A stretch of 64,000 nt of DNA from Propionispira raffinosivorans DSM 20765 (GTDB taxonomy: Bacteria; Bacillota; Negativicutes; Selenomonadales; Selenomonadaceae). How positions within the stretch are numbered: the first letter of the stretch is position 1; each line of letters starts with the position of its first letter. The notes below the pieces were generated by a model. That model made no database searches and was not told the DNA's origin. It saw only the letters and a program-made list of their open reading frames with translations. Positions 52,142 to 62,015 of this stretch are shown here, piece after piece. The position numbers were made by a program, and so were the translations under genes. The stretch spans positions 32,259 to 96,258 of the forward strand of contig NZ_KB905856.1 of the NCBI RefSeq assembly GCF_000381065.1, in the 5' to 3' direction.

Positions 52142-53746
52142 GTGTTACGTATTATAAATTTTCATGTACCTTTTGACGATGAATCTCCATTGACGGACCT
52201 TGCAGCAAAACGGTTACAATTACCACCCCAAGCTGTGCTTGAGGTGGTAATTGTTCGTAAGGCTGTTGATGCGAGACGTTATAAAAACGCACCGATTTGT
52301 TTTGTCTATATAGTCGATGTAAAAGTATCCGTGCCAGAAAAGAAAGTTTTGGCGAGATTGCGTGGGGACAAAAATGTAGAGACTGCCAAACATCCGGCAG
52401 GTGAGTCAGTAGAATATGGGAGCCAAATGCTTGACTGCAGGCCGCTGGTCATTGGTTTTGGACCGGCTGGTATGTTTGCGGCCTTGACACTTGCCAGACA
52501 CGGCTACCGACCTTTAGTTTTGGAACGAGGTCGTGATGTTGACAGCCGAAGTCGGGATATTCAACATTTTTGGCAAAGTGGTGAATTGAATGAAAGTTCA
52601 AATGTGCAGTTTGGCGAAGGCGGTGCAGGCACCTTTTCAGATGGTAAGTTGACGACACGCATTAATGATCGTAAAATGATGGATGTATTAAAAATGTTTG
52701 TTGATGCTGGAGCACCGGAAGAAATCCTTTATTTACAAAAACCACATATTGGCACGGATTTACTAAAGACCATTGTGAAAAATATTCGTCAGGAAATCAT
52801 TGCGTTAGGTGGTACGGTGAAGTTTGAATCGCTGGTAACAGATCTTGGTATCGAGGCTGAACAGTTAAAATATGTCATTGTAAATCATGAACAAAAGATT
52901 TTTTGCAATGCAGCTTTAATGGGAATTGGTCATAGTGCCAGAGATACGTATACCATGCTTCATGATAAACAGGTCGCTATGGAGGCGAAAGCTTTTGCAA
53001 TTGGGGTTCGTATTGAACATCCGCAGACAACAATTGATCAGGCTCAGTATGGGAATGATTCAAAAAGCCCAAGACTTGCAGCAGCCGAGTATGCCGTAAC
53101 ATTTCAAGATAAACAGACGGGCCGTGGAGCTTATTCTTTTTGCATGTGTCCTGGTGGTCAGGTTGTAGCTGCGACATCGGAAGAAAATCAGGTTGTGACG
53201 AATGGCATGAGCAATTATCAGCGTGCTTCAGGTATTGCCAACAGTGCTTTGCTGGTTACAGTTACGCCGGATGATTTTGGCACGCAGGTTTTAGATGGCA
53301 TAACGTTTCAACGTAAGTATGAAAAACTTGCTTTTTTGTGTGCAGGCAGCGATTATAAAGCACCGGTACAAACGGTAGGAGATTTTCTTAAAGGTACAAA
53401 GGGATCAATGGATTTTTTGACAAGACCTACATACAGGCCTGGGATAAAACCTGTTGATTTAAGGGAATGTCTTCCAGGGTTCGTTACTGATACATTGCAG
53501 CATGCACTGCCTTATTTTGGCAGTAAAATAAAAGGATTTGATGATTCGGGCGCTGTGATGACGGGAATAGAAACACGTTCATCTGCACCGTGTCGAATTA
53601 TTCGAAATCGTGATAATTTTGTATCCATCAATACGGGTGGGTTATATCCGATGGGCGAAGGTGCAGGTTATGCTGGCGGCATCATGAGTGCTGCGATTGA
53701 TGGTATGAATGCAGCTTTTGCGTTTATGCGAATTTACAAAGCCTAA
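52142..53746 (+). CDS. FAD-dependent dehydrogenase, COG2509 family
   Basis: A 534-residue flavoprotein. The N-terminal 90 residues form a small alpha/beta domain (LRIINFHVPFDDESPLTDLA). The FAD-binding motif PLVIGFGPAGMFAALTLARH lies near 102, with NVQFGEGGAGTFSDGKLTTR near 156 and GAGYAGGIMSAAIDGM at the C-terminus. The family is widely conserved in Firmicutes between cdaR and glmM, but its substrate is unknown. GTG 52142 follows an ideal aaggagg. The in-frame ATG codons at 52097 lie inside cdaR. Confidence 0.88.
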   Translation: MLRIINFHVPFDDESPLTDLAAKRLQLPPQAVLEVVIVRKAVDARRYKNAPICFVYIVDVKVSVPEKKVLARLRGDKNVETAKHPAGESVEYGSQMLDCRPLVIGFGPAGMFAALTLARHGYRPLVLERGRDVDSRSRDIQHFWQSGELNESSNVQFGEGGAGTFSDGKLTTRINDRKMMDVLKMFVDAGAPEEILYLQKPHIGTDLLKTIVKNIRQEIIALGGTVKFESLVTDLGIEAEQLKYVIVNHEQKIFCNAALMGIGHSARDTYTMLHDKQVAMEAKAFAIGVRIEHPQTTIDQAQYGNDSKSPRLAAAEYAVTFQDKQTGRGAYSFCMCPGGQVVAATSEENQVVTNGMSNYQRASGIANSALLVTVTPDDFGTQVLDGITFQRKYEKLAFLCAGSDYKAPVQTVGDFLKGTKGSMDFLTRPTYRPGIKPVDLRECLPGFVTDTLQHALPYFGSKIKGFDDSGAVMTGIETRSSAPCRIIRNRDNFVSINTGGLYPMGEGAGYAGGIMSAAIDGMNAAFAFMRIYKA

Positions 53747-53818
53747 ATGAAGATTATTTTGGATTGTAGAAAATAAAAAATTTATAGGTCTTGGGAAGAG
53801 ATGAAGGGAGAATGATTC

Positions 53819-55168
53819 ATGGCTAGACTTTTTGGAACAGATGGGGTGCGCGGTGAGGCGAATATTGATCTTACGCCGGAACTTGCTTATCGATTGGGCA
53901 GATCTGCTACGATACTTTTTGGTGAGGATACGCCGCATCAGCCGGTGATTTTAATTGGTCGTGATACGCGTATTTCAGGGCAGATGTTTGAATCGGCACT
54001 TGCGGCAGGAATCTGTTCAGCTGGTGGGAAAGCACTTATAGCGGGGGTTATTCCGACACCGGCAATTGCCTATTTAACAAAAAAATTAAAAGCACAGGCT
54101 GGTATTGTAATTTCGGCTTCGCATAATCCGTTTCAGGATAATGGAATTAAGTTTTTTGGCGGGAATGGTTATAAACTGCCAGATGAAGTGGAAGATAAAC
54201 TGGAAGAACATGTACATGAAATTGAAGCTGGCAAACATCTGTTTAGACCAACTGGTGATAAAATTGGTACTGTTGAATATCGGCATGACTTAGTGCAGGA
54301 TTATATTAATTTTGTTACAGGTACGGCTGATGATAGCTTTAACGGCTTAAAAGTAGTTTTAGACTGTGCAAATGGCGCAGCCTATGAATCGATGCCAACG
54401 GTACTTAAACGTCTTGGAGCTAATGTCATTGTAACGAATGCAAAACCAAATGGAGTGAATATCAATGCAGGCTGCGGATCGATGCATTTGGATACTTTGC
54501 AAAAAGCAGTACTTGAACATAAAGCTGATTTTGGGATTGCCCATGATGGTGATGCGGATCGCTGCTTATGTGTTGATGAAAAAGGTAATATTATTGATGG
54601 TGACCGCATTTTAGTTATGTGTGCACTGGAAATGATGAAAAATGGTCGTCTAAAAGACAATACGGTTGTATCAACGGTTATGGCGAATATCGGTTTTCAT
54701 CAGGCTATTAAAACAGCGGGTGGTCATGTTGAAGTGACTAATGTTGGGGATCGTTATGTACTGGAAAATATGCTGGAACATGGCTATAATCTGGGCGGTG
54801 AACAGTCAGGCCATATCATATTCAGCGAGTTTAGTACAACGGGTGATGGTTTGATTACCGGCATACAGGTGCTTTGCTCGATTAAACGCAGTGGTAAAAA
54901 AGCATCGGAACTTTCTGAACTGATGACAAGTTACCCGCAGCTATTGGTAAATGTTCGTGTGGCGACAAAAGATGGCTGGGAAGAAAATGGCGCTATTTGT
55001 AAAGCGATTGCTTCCGGGAATGATGAGCTTGGGGAAAGCGGCCGTATATTAGTTCGTCCATCCGGTACGGAATCTTTGATTCGTGTGATGGCAGAAGGTG
55101 CTGATCAAGAGCAGCTAGATGTGATTTGTCATCGTATCGCGGGGATCGTGAAAGAAGAACAGGGCTAA
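53819..55168 (+). CDS. glmM: Phosphoglucosamine mutase
   Basis: A 449-residue alpha-D-phosphohexomutase that converts glucosamine-6-phosphate to glucosamine-1-phosphate for cell wall synthesis. The phospho-Ser is Ser101 in VISASHNPFQDNGIKFFG. The metal loop is DGDADRC near 241. GGEQSGHIIF near 323 binds sugar, and RPSGTESLIRVM near 410 binds phosphate. In other Firmicutes GlmM interacts with CdaA, which links c-di-AMP to the wall. It closes the cda operon. Confidence 0.97.
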   Translation: MARLFGTDGVRGEANIDLTPELAYRLGRSATILFGEDTPHQPVILIGRDTRISGQMFESALAAGICSAGGKALIAGVIPTPAIAYLTKKLKAQAGIVISASHNPFQDNGIKFFGGNGYKLPDEVEDKLEEHVHEIEAGKHLFRPTGDKIGTVEYRHDLVQDYINFVTGTADDSFNGLKVVLDCANGAAYESMPTVLKRLGANVIVTNAKPNGVNINAGCGSMHLDTLQKAVLEHKADFGIAHDGDADRCLCVDEKGNIIDGDRILVMCALEMMKNGRLKDNTVVSTVMANIGFHQAIKTAGGHVEVTNVGDRYVLENMLEHGYNLGGEQSGHIIFSEFSTTGDGLITGIQVLCSIKRSGKKASELSELMTSYPQLLVNVRVATKDGWEENGAICKAIASGNDELGESGRILVRPSGTESLIRVMAEGADQEQLDVICHRIAGIVKEEQG

Positions 55169-55178
55169 CGAAAAAGTA

Positions 55179-55256
55179 AATGAGTCGTTCGAATAGAACC
55201 AAAAAGTATCTGTAGAAACAGGGGCTTTTTGGTTCTATTCAACGGTCATTCTTTTA
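55179..55256 (+). terminator. Long hairpin terminator after glmM
   Basis: GAATAGAACCAAAAAG pairs with CTTTTTGGTTCTATTC, with a CTGT/ACAG inner stem and outer AATGA..CGTT / ACG..CATT pairs. CTTTTATTT follows. Confidence 0.88.
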
Positions 55257-55257
55257 T

Positions 55258-55286
55258 TTGCAATCGAATCTAAAATGTGATAGTAT
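55258..55286 (+). promoter_or_regulatory. Promoter of the valS T-box transcript
   Basis: TTGCAA (55258-55263), a 17-base spacer, and TAGTAT (55281-55286). It directly follows the glmM terminator. The predicted start is near 55293. Confidence 0.6.
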
Positions 55287-55292
55287 ATTTTC

Positions 55293-55590
55293 AATAGTTA
55301 TAGTTTTTTCGCAGTGATGTGAAAAAACGTAAGATATCCGATTACAGGCAATGAAGAAGAGAGTACATGTTTGGTGGCAGTTTAGAGATGAAATCCCTGG
55401 CTGAAAGATTTCTCTGTTTAGAATATGGAAAGTAGCTTTGGAGTTGCTGCATTGAACTTAAGTAGATGCAGCCGCAGATGCAGCGTTATGGCATTGGAGT
55501 TTTATGAGGCTTTGCTTTATAAAAAAACTTAGGTGGTACCACGAGAGTAGTCTCTTTCGTCCTTTGCGGATGAAAGGGATTTTTTTATTT
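55293..55590 (+). promoter_or_regulatory. T-box riboswitch, valine type
   Basis: The T-box sequence AGGTGGTACCACG (55531-55543) is followed by a terminator stem (TCTCTTTCGTCC / GGATGAAAGGGA, then seven T, to about 55587). Stem I begins near CAATGAAGAAGAGAGTACATG and shows the AGUA / GAA loop-E pair. The specifier read after GAA is GTA, a valine codon, near 55433. Uncharged tRNA-Val would pair with the T-box and prevent termination. It controls valS and probably folC. Confidence 0.92.
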
Positions 55591-55618
55591 GTATTTTATT
55601 TTAGGGAGGATTCTTTTT

Positions 55619-58273
55619 ATGGAAGAAAGTAACATACCAAAAGTTTATGATCCACAATCATTTGAAAAAAAATGGTATAAATATTGGGAAGAAAAGAACT
55701 TATTTCATGCGGAGGTAGAAGCCGATAAAAAACCTTACAGCATCGTTATTCCCCCACCAAATGTGACGGGGCAGCTTCATATGGGGCATGCTTTGGATAA
55801 TACGTTGCAGGATATTTTGATTCGCTGGCGTCGGATGCAGGGGTATAATACACTTTGGATGCCGGGGTGTGATCATGCTGGTATTGCAACGCAGGCTAAG
55901 GTGGAAGAGGCACTTCGTAAAGAGGGGAAAAGTCGTCATGATCTGGGGCGCGACAAATTTTTGGAACGCGTTTGGGATTGGAAAAATCAATTTGGCAGTC
56001 ATATTACGATGCAGCTGCGGAGTTTGGGTTCTTCGTGTGATTGGGAACGGGAACGTTTTACAATGGATGAAGGTTGCTCAAAAGCCGTTCGTGAAGTATT
56101 TGTCAGCCTTTATAATAAAGGATTGATTTATCAGGGAACTCGCATTACGAATTGGTGTCCTCACTGTAGTACCGCTCTCAGTGATATTGAAGTAGATCAT
56201 GAAACCGAAGCTGGTCATTTCTATCATTTGCGCTATCAGGTCGAAGATACAGCTGAGTATGTTCAGATTGCAACAACGCGTCCGGAAACTATGTTTGGTG
56301 ATACTGGGGTGGCTGTACATCCCGAGGATGATCGTTATAAACATCTAATTGGAAAAACTTTAATTTTACCGCTTGTCGGCAGAAAAATTCCTGTTTTTGC
56401 GGATGAATATGTAGATCCAGATTTTGGTACCGGAGCTGTAAAGGTTACGCCAGCACATGATCCGAATGATTTTGATATGGGCCAGCGTCATGGCTTGGAA
56501 CAGATTGTTGTGCTGAATAATGATGCTACAATGGCAAGCAATACGGGTAAGTATGCTGGAATGGACCGATATGAATGCCGCAAACAACTGATTGCTGATT
56601 TAAAAGAACAGGGGTTTTTGATTAAAATTGAAGACCATGAACATGCAGTCGGACATTGTTCACGCTGTCGTACTACGGTAGAACCGCTTGTTTCAAAACA
56701 GTGGTTCGTGAAGATGGAATCTCTGGCGAAACCGGCCATTGAAGCAGTAAAAAGTGGAGATATTCAGTTCGTACCGGAACGCTTTACGAAAATTTATACG
56801 AATTGGCTGGAAAATATCCGTGACTGGTGTATTTCACGTCAACTTTGGTGGGGACATCGTATTCCAGCTTGGTATTGTGATGATTGTGGTCAGACAAGCG
56901 TTGTAGGTGAAGATCTGACAACTTGTCCAAAATGCGGAAGTACGCATATTCATCAGGATGAAGATGTTCTTGATACTTGGTTTAGTTCCGGATTATGGCC
57001 TTTCGAAACAATGGGCTGGCCGGATAAGACCCCTGAACTCAAGCAGTTTTATCCTACGAGTGTTTTAGTTACGGGATACGATATTATTTTCTTCTGGGTA
57101 GCACGCATGGTTATGATGGGGCTGGAATTTGGCAAGGATATTCCATTTAAACATGTTTTTATTCATGGACTTGTTCGTGATTCGCAGGGGCGAAAAATGA
57201 GTAAATCGTTGGGGAATGGTATTGATCCGGTTGAAGTAATCGACAAATATGGAGCGGATACATTGCGCTTCATGCTCATTACAGGCAATACGCCAGGTAA
57301 TGATATGCGCTTTTACTGGGAACGTGTTGAATCAGCGCGGAATTTTGCCAATAAGTTATGGAATGCTTCTCGCTTTATGTTGATGAATTTAGAAGGATTT
57401 GATAAGGGTTTTGTACCGGAAAAGTCAGATTATACATTGGCTGATCAATGGATTTTGAGTCGTTATGCTAAAACCGTACAAGATGTTACGAATAATCTGG
57501 AGAAATTTGAACTTGGTGAAGCTGGACGTACGATTTATGAATTTATCTGGAATGAATTTTGCGATTGGTATATAGAATTATCGAAAGCACGTCTTTATGA
57601 CACCAAAGCTGTTAGGGCTCGCCAGACAGCACAGTACGTGCTTGGTTATGTATTAGAACATACTTTGCGCCTTTTGCATCCGTTTATGCCGTTTATTACC
57701 GAAGAAATTTGGCAGCATATTCCGCATGAAGGAGAAAGTGTTATGGTTTCTGCGTGGCCAGCCGATGAAATGAGTAAAATTGACGATGCAGCAGAAACGA
57801 ATATGACAGCGATTATGGAAACAATCAAATCGATTCGGAATATGCGTGCGGAAGTGAAAGCTGTTCCAAGTAAAAAAAGTGCAGTGGTGCTTCATTTTGC
57901 CAGTGAAACGCTTCAAACTGTTTTTGCGTCAAATCAAGGTTATTTAACAGTACTTGCATCCGCACAGCCTATTACATTGGAATCACTGGCAGAGGGCAAA
58001 CCAGAAAATGCTATGACTGCCGTTGTAAATGGTGTGGAAATTTATTTGCCGCTTAAGGGTTTGATCGATGTGGAAAAAGAAACAGCACGTCTTAATAAAG
58101 AACTGGATATGTTGGACAATGAAATCAAACGTGTGACAGGTAAATTATCGAATGTTGGTTTTATTGGCAAAGCACCGGCAGAACTCGTGGAAAAGGAACG
58201 GGAAAAACAAAAAGGTTTTGAAGAAAAACGGTCAGCTGTCCAGGAGCGCTTAGTTTATCTTGCTACGTTGTAA
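55619..58273 (+). CDS. valS: Valyl-tRNA synthetase
   Basis: An 884-residue class-I synthetase. The HIGH-type motif lies in [17 protein letters not shown] near 44. The editing domain holds the segment around [19 protein letters not shown], and [16 protein letters not shown] carries the KMSKS loop near 530. A C-terminal coiled coil ([20 protein letters not shown]) ends the protein, as in ValRS. ATG 55619 follows agggagga; an in-frame ATG at 55589 lies in the T-box terminator. It is controlled by the upstream T-box. Confidence 0.97.
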   Translation: MEESNIPKVYDPQSFEKKWYKYWEEKNLFHAEVEADKKPYSIVIPPPNVTGQLHMGHALDNTLQDILIRWRRMQGYNTLWMPGCDHAGIATQAKVEEALRKEGKSRHDLGRDKFLERVWDWKNQFGSHITMQLRSLGSSCDWERERFTMDEGCSKAVREVFVSLYNKGLIYQGTRITNWCPHCSTALSDIEVDHETEAGHFYHLRYQVEDTAEYVQIATTRPETMFGDTGVAVHPEDDRYKHLIGKTLILPLVGRKIPVFADEYVDPDFGTGAVKVTPAHDPNDFDMGQRHGLEQIVVLNNDATMASNTGKYAGMDRYECRKQLIADLKEQGFLIKIEDHEHAVGHCSRCRTTVEPLVSKQWFVKMESLAKPAIEAVKSGDIQFVPERFTKIYTNWLENIRDWCISRQLWWGHRIPAWYCDDCGQTSVVGEDLTTCPKCGSTHIHQDEDVLDTWFSSGLWPFETMGWPDKTPELKQFYPTSVLVTGYDIIFFWVARMVMMGLEFGKDIPFKHVFIHGLVRDSQGRKMSKSLGNGIDPVEVIDKYGADTLRFMLITGNTPGNDMRFYWERVESARNFANKLWNASRFMLMNLEGFDKGFVPEKSDYTLADQWILSRYAKTVQDVTNNLEKFELGEAGRTIYEFIWNEFCDWYIELSKARLYDTKAVRARQTAQYVLGYVLEHTLRLLHPFMPFITEEIWQHIPHEGESVMVSAWPADEMSKIDDAAETNMTAIMETIKSIRNMRAEVKAVPSKKSAVVLHFASETLQTVFASNQGYLTVLASAQPITLESLAEGKPENAMTAVVNGVEIYLPLKGLIDVEKETARLNKELDMLDNEIKRVTGKLSNVGFIGKAPAELVEKEREKQKGFEEKRSAVQERLVYLATL

Positions 58274-58286
58274 AGGACTTGAAAAT

Positions 58287-59579
58287 ATGAATTATCAGGA
58301 AACATTACTGTATTTAGACAGTTTGAATACATTTGGTATAAAATTGGGTTTGGAACGAATTACAAGTTTATTAGAACGAATGGATCAGCCGCAGAATCGT
58401 TATAAAACGATTCACGTTACGGGGACCAATGGTAAAGGATCAACAACGAATATGCTTGCAGGTATTTTGACGCAGGCGAAGATCAAGACGGGGATGTATA
58501 CATCCCCGCATCTTGTATCTTATACGGAGCGAATGCAAATTGATGGTCACCAAATTCGTGAAGCGGATTTTGCGAATTGTATCAGTCAGGTAAAGTTGTG
58601 TGCCGACCAGATGGTTGCAGATGGCAATGAAAGCCCAACGCAGTTTGAAGTTTTGACGGCTGGCGCATTTTTGTATTTTGCTAATATGAAGGTAGAATAT
58701 GCTGTCATTGAAGTCGGGTTGGGTGGACTTCTTGACTCAACGAATGTGATTGTTCCCGAGGTATCTGTTATTACCAATGTTACCTTTGAACATGCCGATC
58801 GTTGTGGCGGCACGCTGGCGGGAATTGCTGCACATAAAGCTGGCATTATTAAAGAAGGTGTGCCTGTAGTAACGGCAGCTGATGGCGAAACCTTGCAGAT
58901 TATTCGTGAAACAGCTCATGCTAAAAATTCTGATATTTTTGTTTCAGGTGAAGATTTTTCCGCTGCCTTTATAGCGTTTGATGGGCACAAACAAAAATTA
59001 GCCTTTTCATCTCGCTTACTAGGGGCATCCGAAGAATATTTTTTACGGGTTTTAGGAAAGCATCAAATTGAAAATAGCTCTTTGGCGATTATGACAGCAC
59101 TGTTAATTCATAATCAAGATAGCCGTGTAACGATGGAAGGAATTGGTCATGCACTGGATTTAGCTACCTGGGCGGGGCGCTTTGAGATCATGAATCAAAA
59201 CAATCAGAAGATTCTTGTTGACGGAGCTCATAATTTGGCAGGTATGAAGGTTCTACGGAGTAATTTAGATTCCTATTTTCCGGCTCAGGAACGTGTTATT
59301 TTATTGGGAATCTTAAAGGATAAAGATGTGGACGGTATGATTGAAACATTAATTCGACCAATTGATACGGTGGTTGTTACAGAGCCAAGCTCGGACAGGG
59401 CTGCAATGCCGGATTATATTGCGAAAAAAATCAAATCGCAGCATGTAGAAGCCTATATTGATATTCCGGAAGCTTTGGCACGGGCGCAGGAACTTGCTGG
59501 AAGCAATCGTTTATTATGTATAGCGGGATCTTTGTATTTGATTGGTGAAGCCCGTCAATTGCTGTTAACAGAACAATAG
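58287..59579 (+). CDS. folC: Folylpolyglutamate / dihydrofolate synthase
   Basis: A 430-residue Mur-ligase-fold enzyme that adds glutamate to folates, and probably also to dihydropteroate. The P-loop VTGTNGKGSTTNMLAGIL lies near 43, TGMYTSPHLVSYTERMQID near 69, the catalytic segment YAVIEVGLGGLLDSTNV near 135, and VDGAHNLAGMKVL near 312. ATG 58287 follows aaagga, 13 bases after valS. The valS-folC pair is common in Firmicutes. Confidence 0.93.
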   Translation: MNYQETLLYLDSLNTFGIKLGLERITSLLERMDQPQNRYKTIHVTGTNGKGSTTNMLAGILTQAKIKTGMYTSPHLVSYTERMQIDGHQIREADFANCISQVKLCADQMVADGNESPTQFEVLTAGAFLYFANMKVEYAVIEVGLGGLLDSTNVIVPEVSVITNVTFEHADRCGGTLAGIAAHKAGIIKEGVPVVTAADGETLQIIRETAHAKNSDIFVSGEDFSAAFIAFDGHKQKLAFSSRLLGASEEYFLRVLGKHQIENSSLAIMTALLIHNQDSRVTMEGIGHALDLATWAGRFEIMNQNNQKILVDGAHNLAGMKVLRSNLDSYFPAQERVILLGILKDKDVDGMIETLIRPIDTVVVTEPSSDRAAMPDYIAKKIKSQHVEAYIDIPEALARAQELAGSNRLLCIAGSLYLIGEARQLLLTEQ

Positions 59580-59628
59580 TTTTTAGGGGAAAGGGAATCT
59601 TCCATTTTGACAGAAATTTTGTTGTTGG

Positions 59629-59658
59629 TTGATTTCCTTTTTGTCTTAGTGATAAAAT
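59629..59658 (+). promoter_or_regulatory. Promoter before the O-antigen-ligase-like gene
   Basis: TTGATT (59629-59634), an 18-base spacer, and TAAAAT (59653-59658), about 20 bases before the start codon. Confidence 0.45.
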
Positions 59659-59678
59659 AAATAATAAAAGGTGAGATC

Positions 59679-60905
59679 GTGAGTACATTGAAACAAGAGC
59701 GATTATTAGGTGATTTAGACCGTTTGATTTTTTATGCGATTTTGGCATTGGCATTTTTTTTGGCCTTATTTCCAGCTTTGGCGACAGTTTCGCTGATCAT
59801 AGGAAGCTTTTTTTGGTTTATTAAACTATATATCACCAAAGGAAAAACATTCAAAAGGACGCCGTATGATATAGCGATTATTACTTTTGTGGTTATTTCA
59901 GGCTTGTCCGTGTTTGTTTCACCAGACCCGGCTTTTAGCTTTTATAATTACTACCATCTTGTTGGCCGTTATGTTTTTACCTATTTGCTGGTGGTTCAGA
60001 ATATAGTTAAGATGCAGCAAATAAAACAGATTGTCTATGCACTTGGTTTATCCGCTGTTTTTGTTGTTGGCTATGGGTTTTATCAATCGATACATGGAAT
60101 TGATATCAGCAGTATGAAATGGGTGGATGGGGAGGCTTTTCCAGAACTTAAAACGAGAGTCTTTTCAACGTGGGAAAATCCCAATATCTTAGCAGGCTAT
60201 CTTGTTGTGATCATGTCGATTGTGTTTGGTCTGTTTTGTAAGTTGGCAGATAAAAAACAACGAGGAATTTTAACAGCATTTTTTTGCCTGCTTGGTATTT
60301 GCCTTGGCTTGACCTATGCACGCGGGGCTTGTTTGACACTAGCCCTGGTGATTGCTGGGTATGGGATTTTGCAGAATCGAAAAATACTAGCTGGTTTTAT
60401 CGTATTAGCCATTATGCTTTTGACATTTGATGCGGCTTTGTATGAGCGGCTTTTATCCATTTTTACGAAAGTAGACACTTCATCTGAAATGAGATTTGCT
60501 CTTTGGGAAAGTACGATGGCAATGATTTTGGATCATCCGCTTTTAGGGATTGGCTGGGGTTCGTATTGGATGGTGTATCCGGAATATGATTTTTATATTA
60601 ATAATCCGGCGGTTCGAATCGTTCATGCCCATAACTTATATTTGAATTTTGCAGCAGAAATAGGTCTTGCTGGTTTTATGAGTTTTATGGTTTGTATGCT
60701 TGGCCATATGAGTTTGGCACTTTCGAATACACATTTAAGAGAATCAAAATTTTTAAATGGACTATTGCTGGGGTGTGGCTTGGCGATTGTGTCTATTTTA
60801 CTGAATGGTTTTACGGATTATGTTTTGTTTAATATTGAATCATCAATGCTGTTTTGGTTTTTGTGTGCGCTGATTGTGCTCATTACTCGACAATCGCTGG
60901 ATTGA
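59679..60905 (+). CDS. O-antigen ligase (WaaL/Wzy-type) family membrane protein
   Basis: A 408-residue protein with ten to twelve membrane segments. Its Wzy_C region shows SEMRFALWESTMAMILDHPL then LGIGWGSYWMVYPEYD and VRIVHAHNLYLNFAAEIGLA, with the His-containing loop typical of O-antigen ligases. Negativicutes have an outer membrane, so a role in LPS or glycan ligation fits, but relatives also polymerise other glycans. Start GTG 59679, SD aaaggtgag. It precedes rex by 132 bases. Confidence 0.85.
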   Translation: MSTLKQERLLGDLDRLIFYAILALAFFLALFPALATVSLIIGSFFWFIKLYITKGKTFKRTPYDIAIITFVVISGLSVFVSPDPAFSFYNYYHLVGRYVFTYLLVVQNIVKMQQIKQIVYALGLSAVFVVGYGFYQSIHGIDISSMKWVDGEAFPELKTRVFSTWENPNILAGYLVVIMSIVFGLFCKLADKKQRGILTAFFCLLGICLGLTYARGACLTLALVIAGYGILQNRKILAGFIVLAIMLLTFDAALYERLLSIFTKVDTSSEMRFALWESTMAMILDHPLLGIGWGSYWMVYPEYDFYINNPAVRIVHAHNLYLNFAAEIGLAGFMSFMVCMLGHMSLALSNTHLRESKFLNGLLLGCGLAIVSILLNGFTDYVLFNIESSMLFWFLCALIVLITRQSLD

Positions 60906-61037
60906 ATATTTTGATTGGCAGCAATCTGAATGTTTGTTACCAAAACGTTAAAGGATTTTACAGTTTGATTACGAATAATACTATTTATGTATGTATATCG
61001 CGTTTATCTGAGGATAGTCGTTTGAGGAGGACTTGGT

Positions 61038-61667
61038 TTGAAGGGACAAATTGTAATATCGAAAGCGACAATTGATCGCTTACCCTTATATTTTCGTACA
61101 CTTCGTTTAGCACAAGATGAAGGAATTGATATCATTTCATCGGATGAGTTAGGCCGGCGTTTAGGTATCACACCAGAGCAGATTCGCAAAGATCTAGCAT
61201 CGTTTGGTCAATTTGGCAAAAAAGGCGTAGGCTATTATGTGAACGAATTAAAACGCAATGTTGGTGAGATTCTGGGACTGGATAATCATTGGAATATTGC
61301 AGTGATTGGTATTGGTCATTTAGGTGCAGCTTTGGCAAATTATCAAAACTTTGTCACTTTGGGGTTTAACCTCGTGGCACTTTTTGATCAAGATCCCGGC
61401 GTAATCGGATCGACGGTCAACCATGTGAAGGTTGAAGACATTATGAATTTAGACGAGATTATAAAAGAGAGAAACATTCATATTGGTATTATTGCTGTTC
61501 CGGCGGCTTTTGCCCAAGGGGTAGCGGATAAACTTGTTGCCGCTGGTGTACGCGGAATCTGGAATTTTGCTCCAATCAAAATGAAAGTTCCAGATTTCAT
61601 GCATATTGTAAATGAAGATTTATCTGTGGGGCTTAGCAGTCTGTCTTATCATATTACGAGAAAATAA
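61038..61667 (+). CDS. rex: Redox-sensing transcriptional repressor Rex
   Basis: A 209-residue repressor that senses NADH/NAD+. The N-terminal winged helix reads KATIDRLPLYFRTLRLAQDE then LGRRLGITPEQIRKDLASFG. The Rossmann part shows IAVIGIGHLGAALANYQNF near 87 and VALFDQDPGVIG. It lets fermentation genes respond to reduced nucleotide levels. TTG 61038 start, eight bases after aggagg. A terminator follows. I found no convincing Rex site in the window. Confidence 0.95.
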   Translation: MKGQIVISKATIDRLPLYFRTLRLAQDEGIDIISSDELGRRLGITPEQIRKDLASFGQFGKKGVGYYVNELKRNVGEILGLDNHWNIAVIGIGHLGAALANYQNFVTLGFNLVALFDQDPGVIGSTVNHVKVEDIMNLDEIIKERNIHIGIIAVPAAFAQGVADKLVAAGVRGIWNFAPIKMKVPDFMHIVNEDLSVGLSSLSYHITRK

Positions 61668-61770
61668 TCATAAAAATTTTGCCAACTGATTTTTCTGAAA
61701 AATTAGCGTAAACCTAGGAAAACCAAATAAAGTTTGAACAAAATTTCACAAATGCATAAAATAAAAATAA

Positions 61771-61817
61771 AAAATGCCGTCAAGAATACGTAGTGTCTAT
61801 CTTGACGGCATTTCTTT
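61771..61817 (+). terminator. Terminator after rex
   Basis: AAATGCCGTCAAGA pairs perfectly with TCTTGACGGCATTT over a 14-base loop, followed by CTTT. Confidence 0.88.
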
Positions 61818-61917
61818 GTAGTGGTATGCTTGTCAATGGGATATAACTAATACATGTTGTTATTATAATCTTTAATTATAAATATCTACGAATGATTTAT
61901 AATTTATTTATGATTAA

Positions 61918-61948
61918 TTGATGTGTTTTATCTCGGATTATGTATAAT
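61918..61948 (+). promoter_or_regulatory. Candidate promoter of the CoA-transferase/mutase genes
   Basis: TTGATG (61918-61923) and TATAAT (61943-61948), with a long 19-base spacer, 68 bases before the start codon. Confidence 0.4.
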
Positions 61949-62015
61949 AAATATATTGTGTTAGTGAAAAGATTACAGGCCAATATTTTTGACCTACCGA
62001 GGGAGGATTTTATCA

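Larger units (their letters stand above)
61668..62015 (+). other. 348-base gap between rex and the CoA-transferase gene
   Basis: AT-rich. It contains the rex terminator (61771-61817), a promoter-like pair (61918-61948) and the SD gggagga before the CoA-transferase. No coding frame was seen. Confidence 0.5.

Noticed and set aside
60906..62015. Rex binding site near rex or before the CoA-transferase gene
   Set aside because: TTGTTA and GTTAAA-like fragments occur, but none forms the TTGTTAAN4TTAACAA or TTGTGAAN4TTCACAA palindrome.
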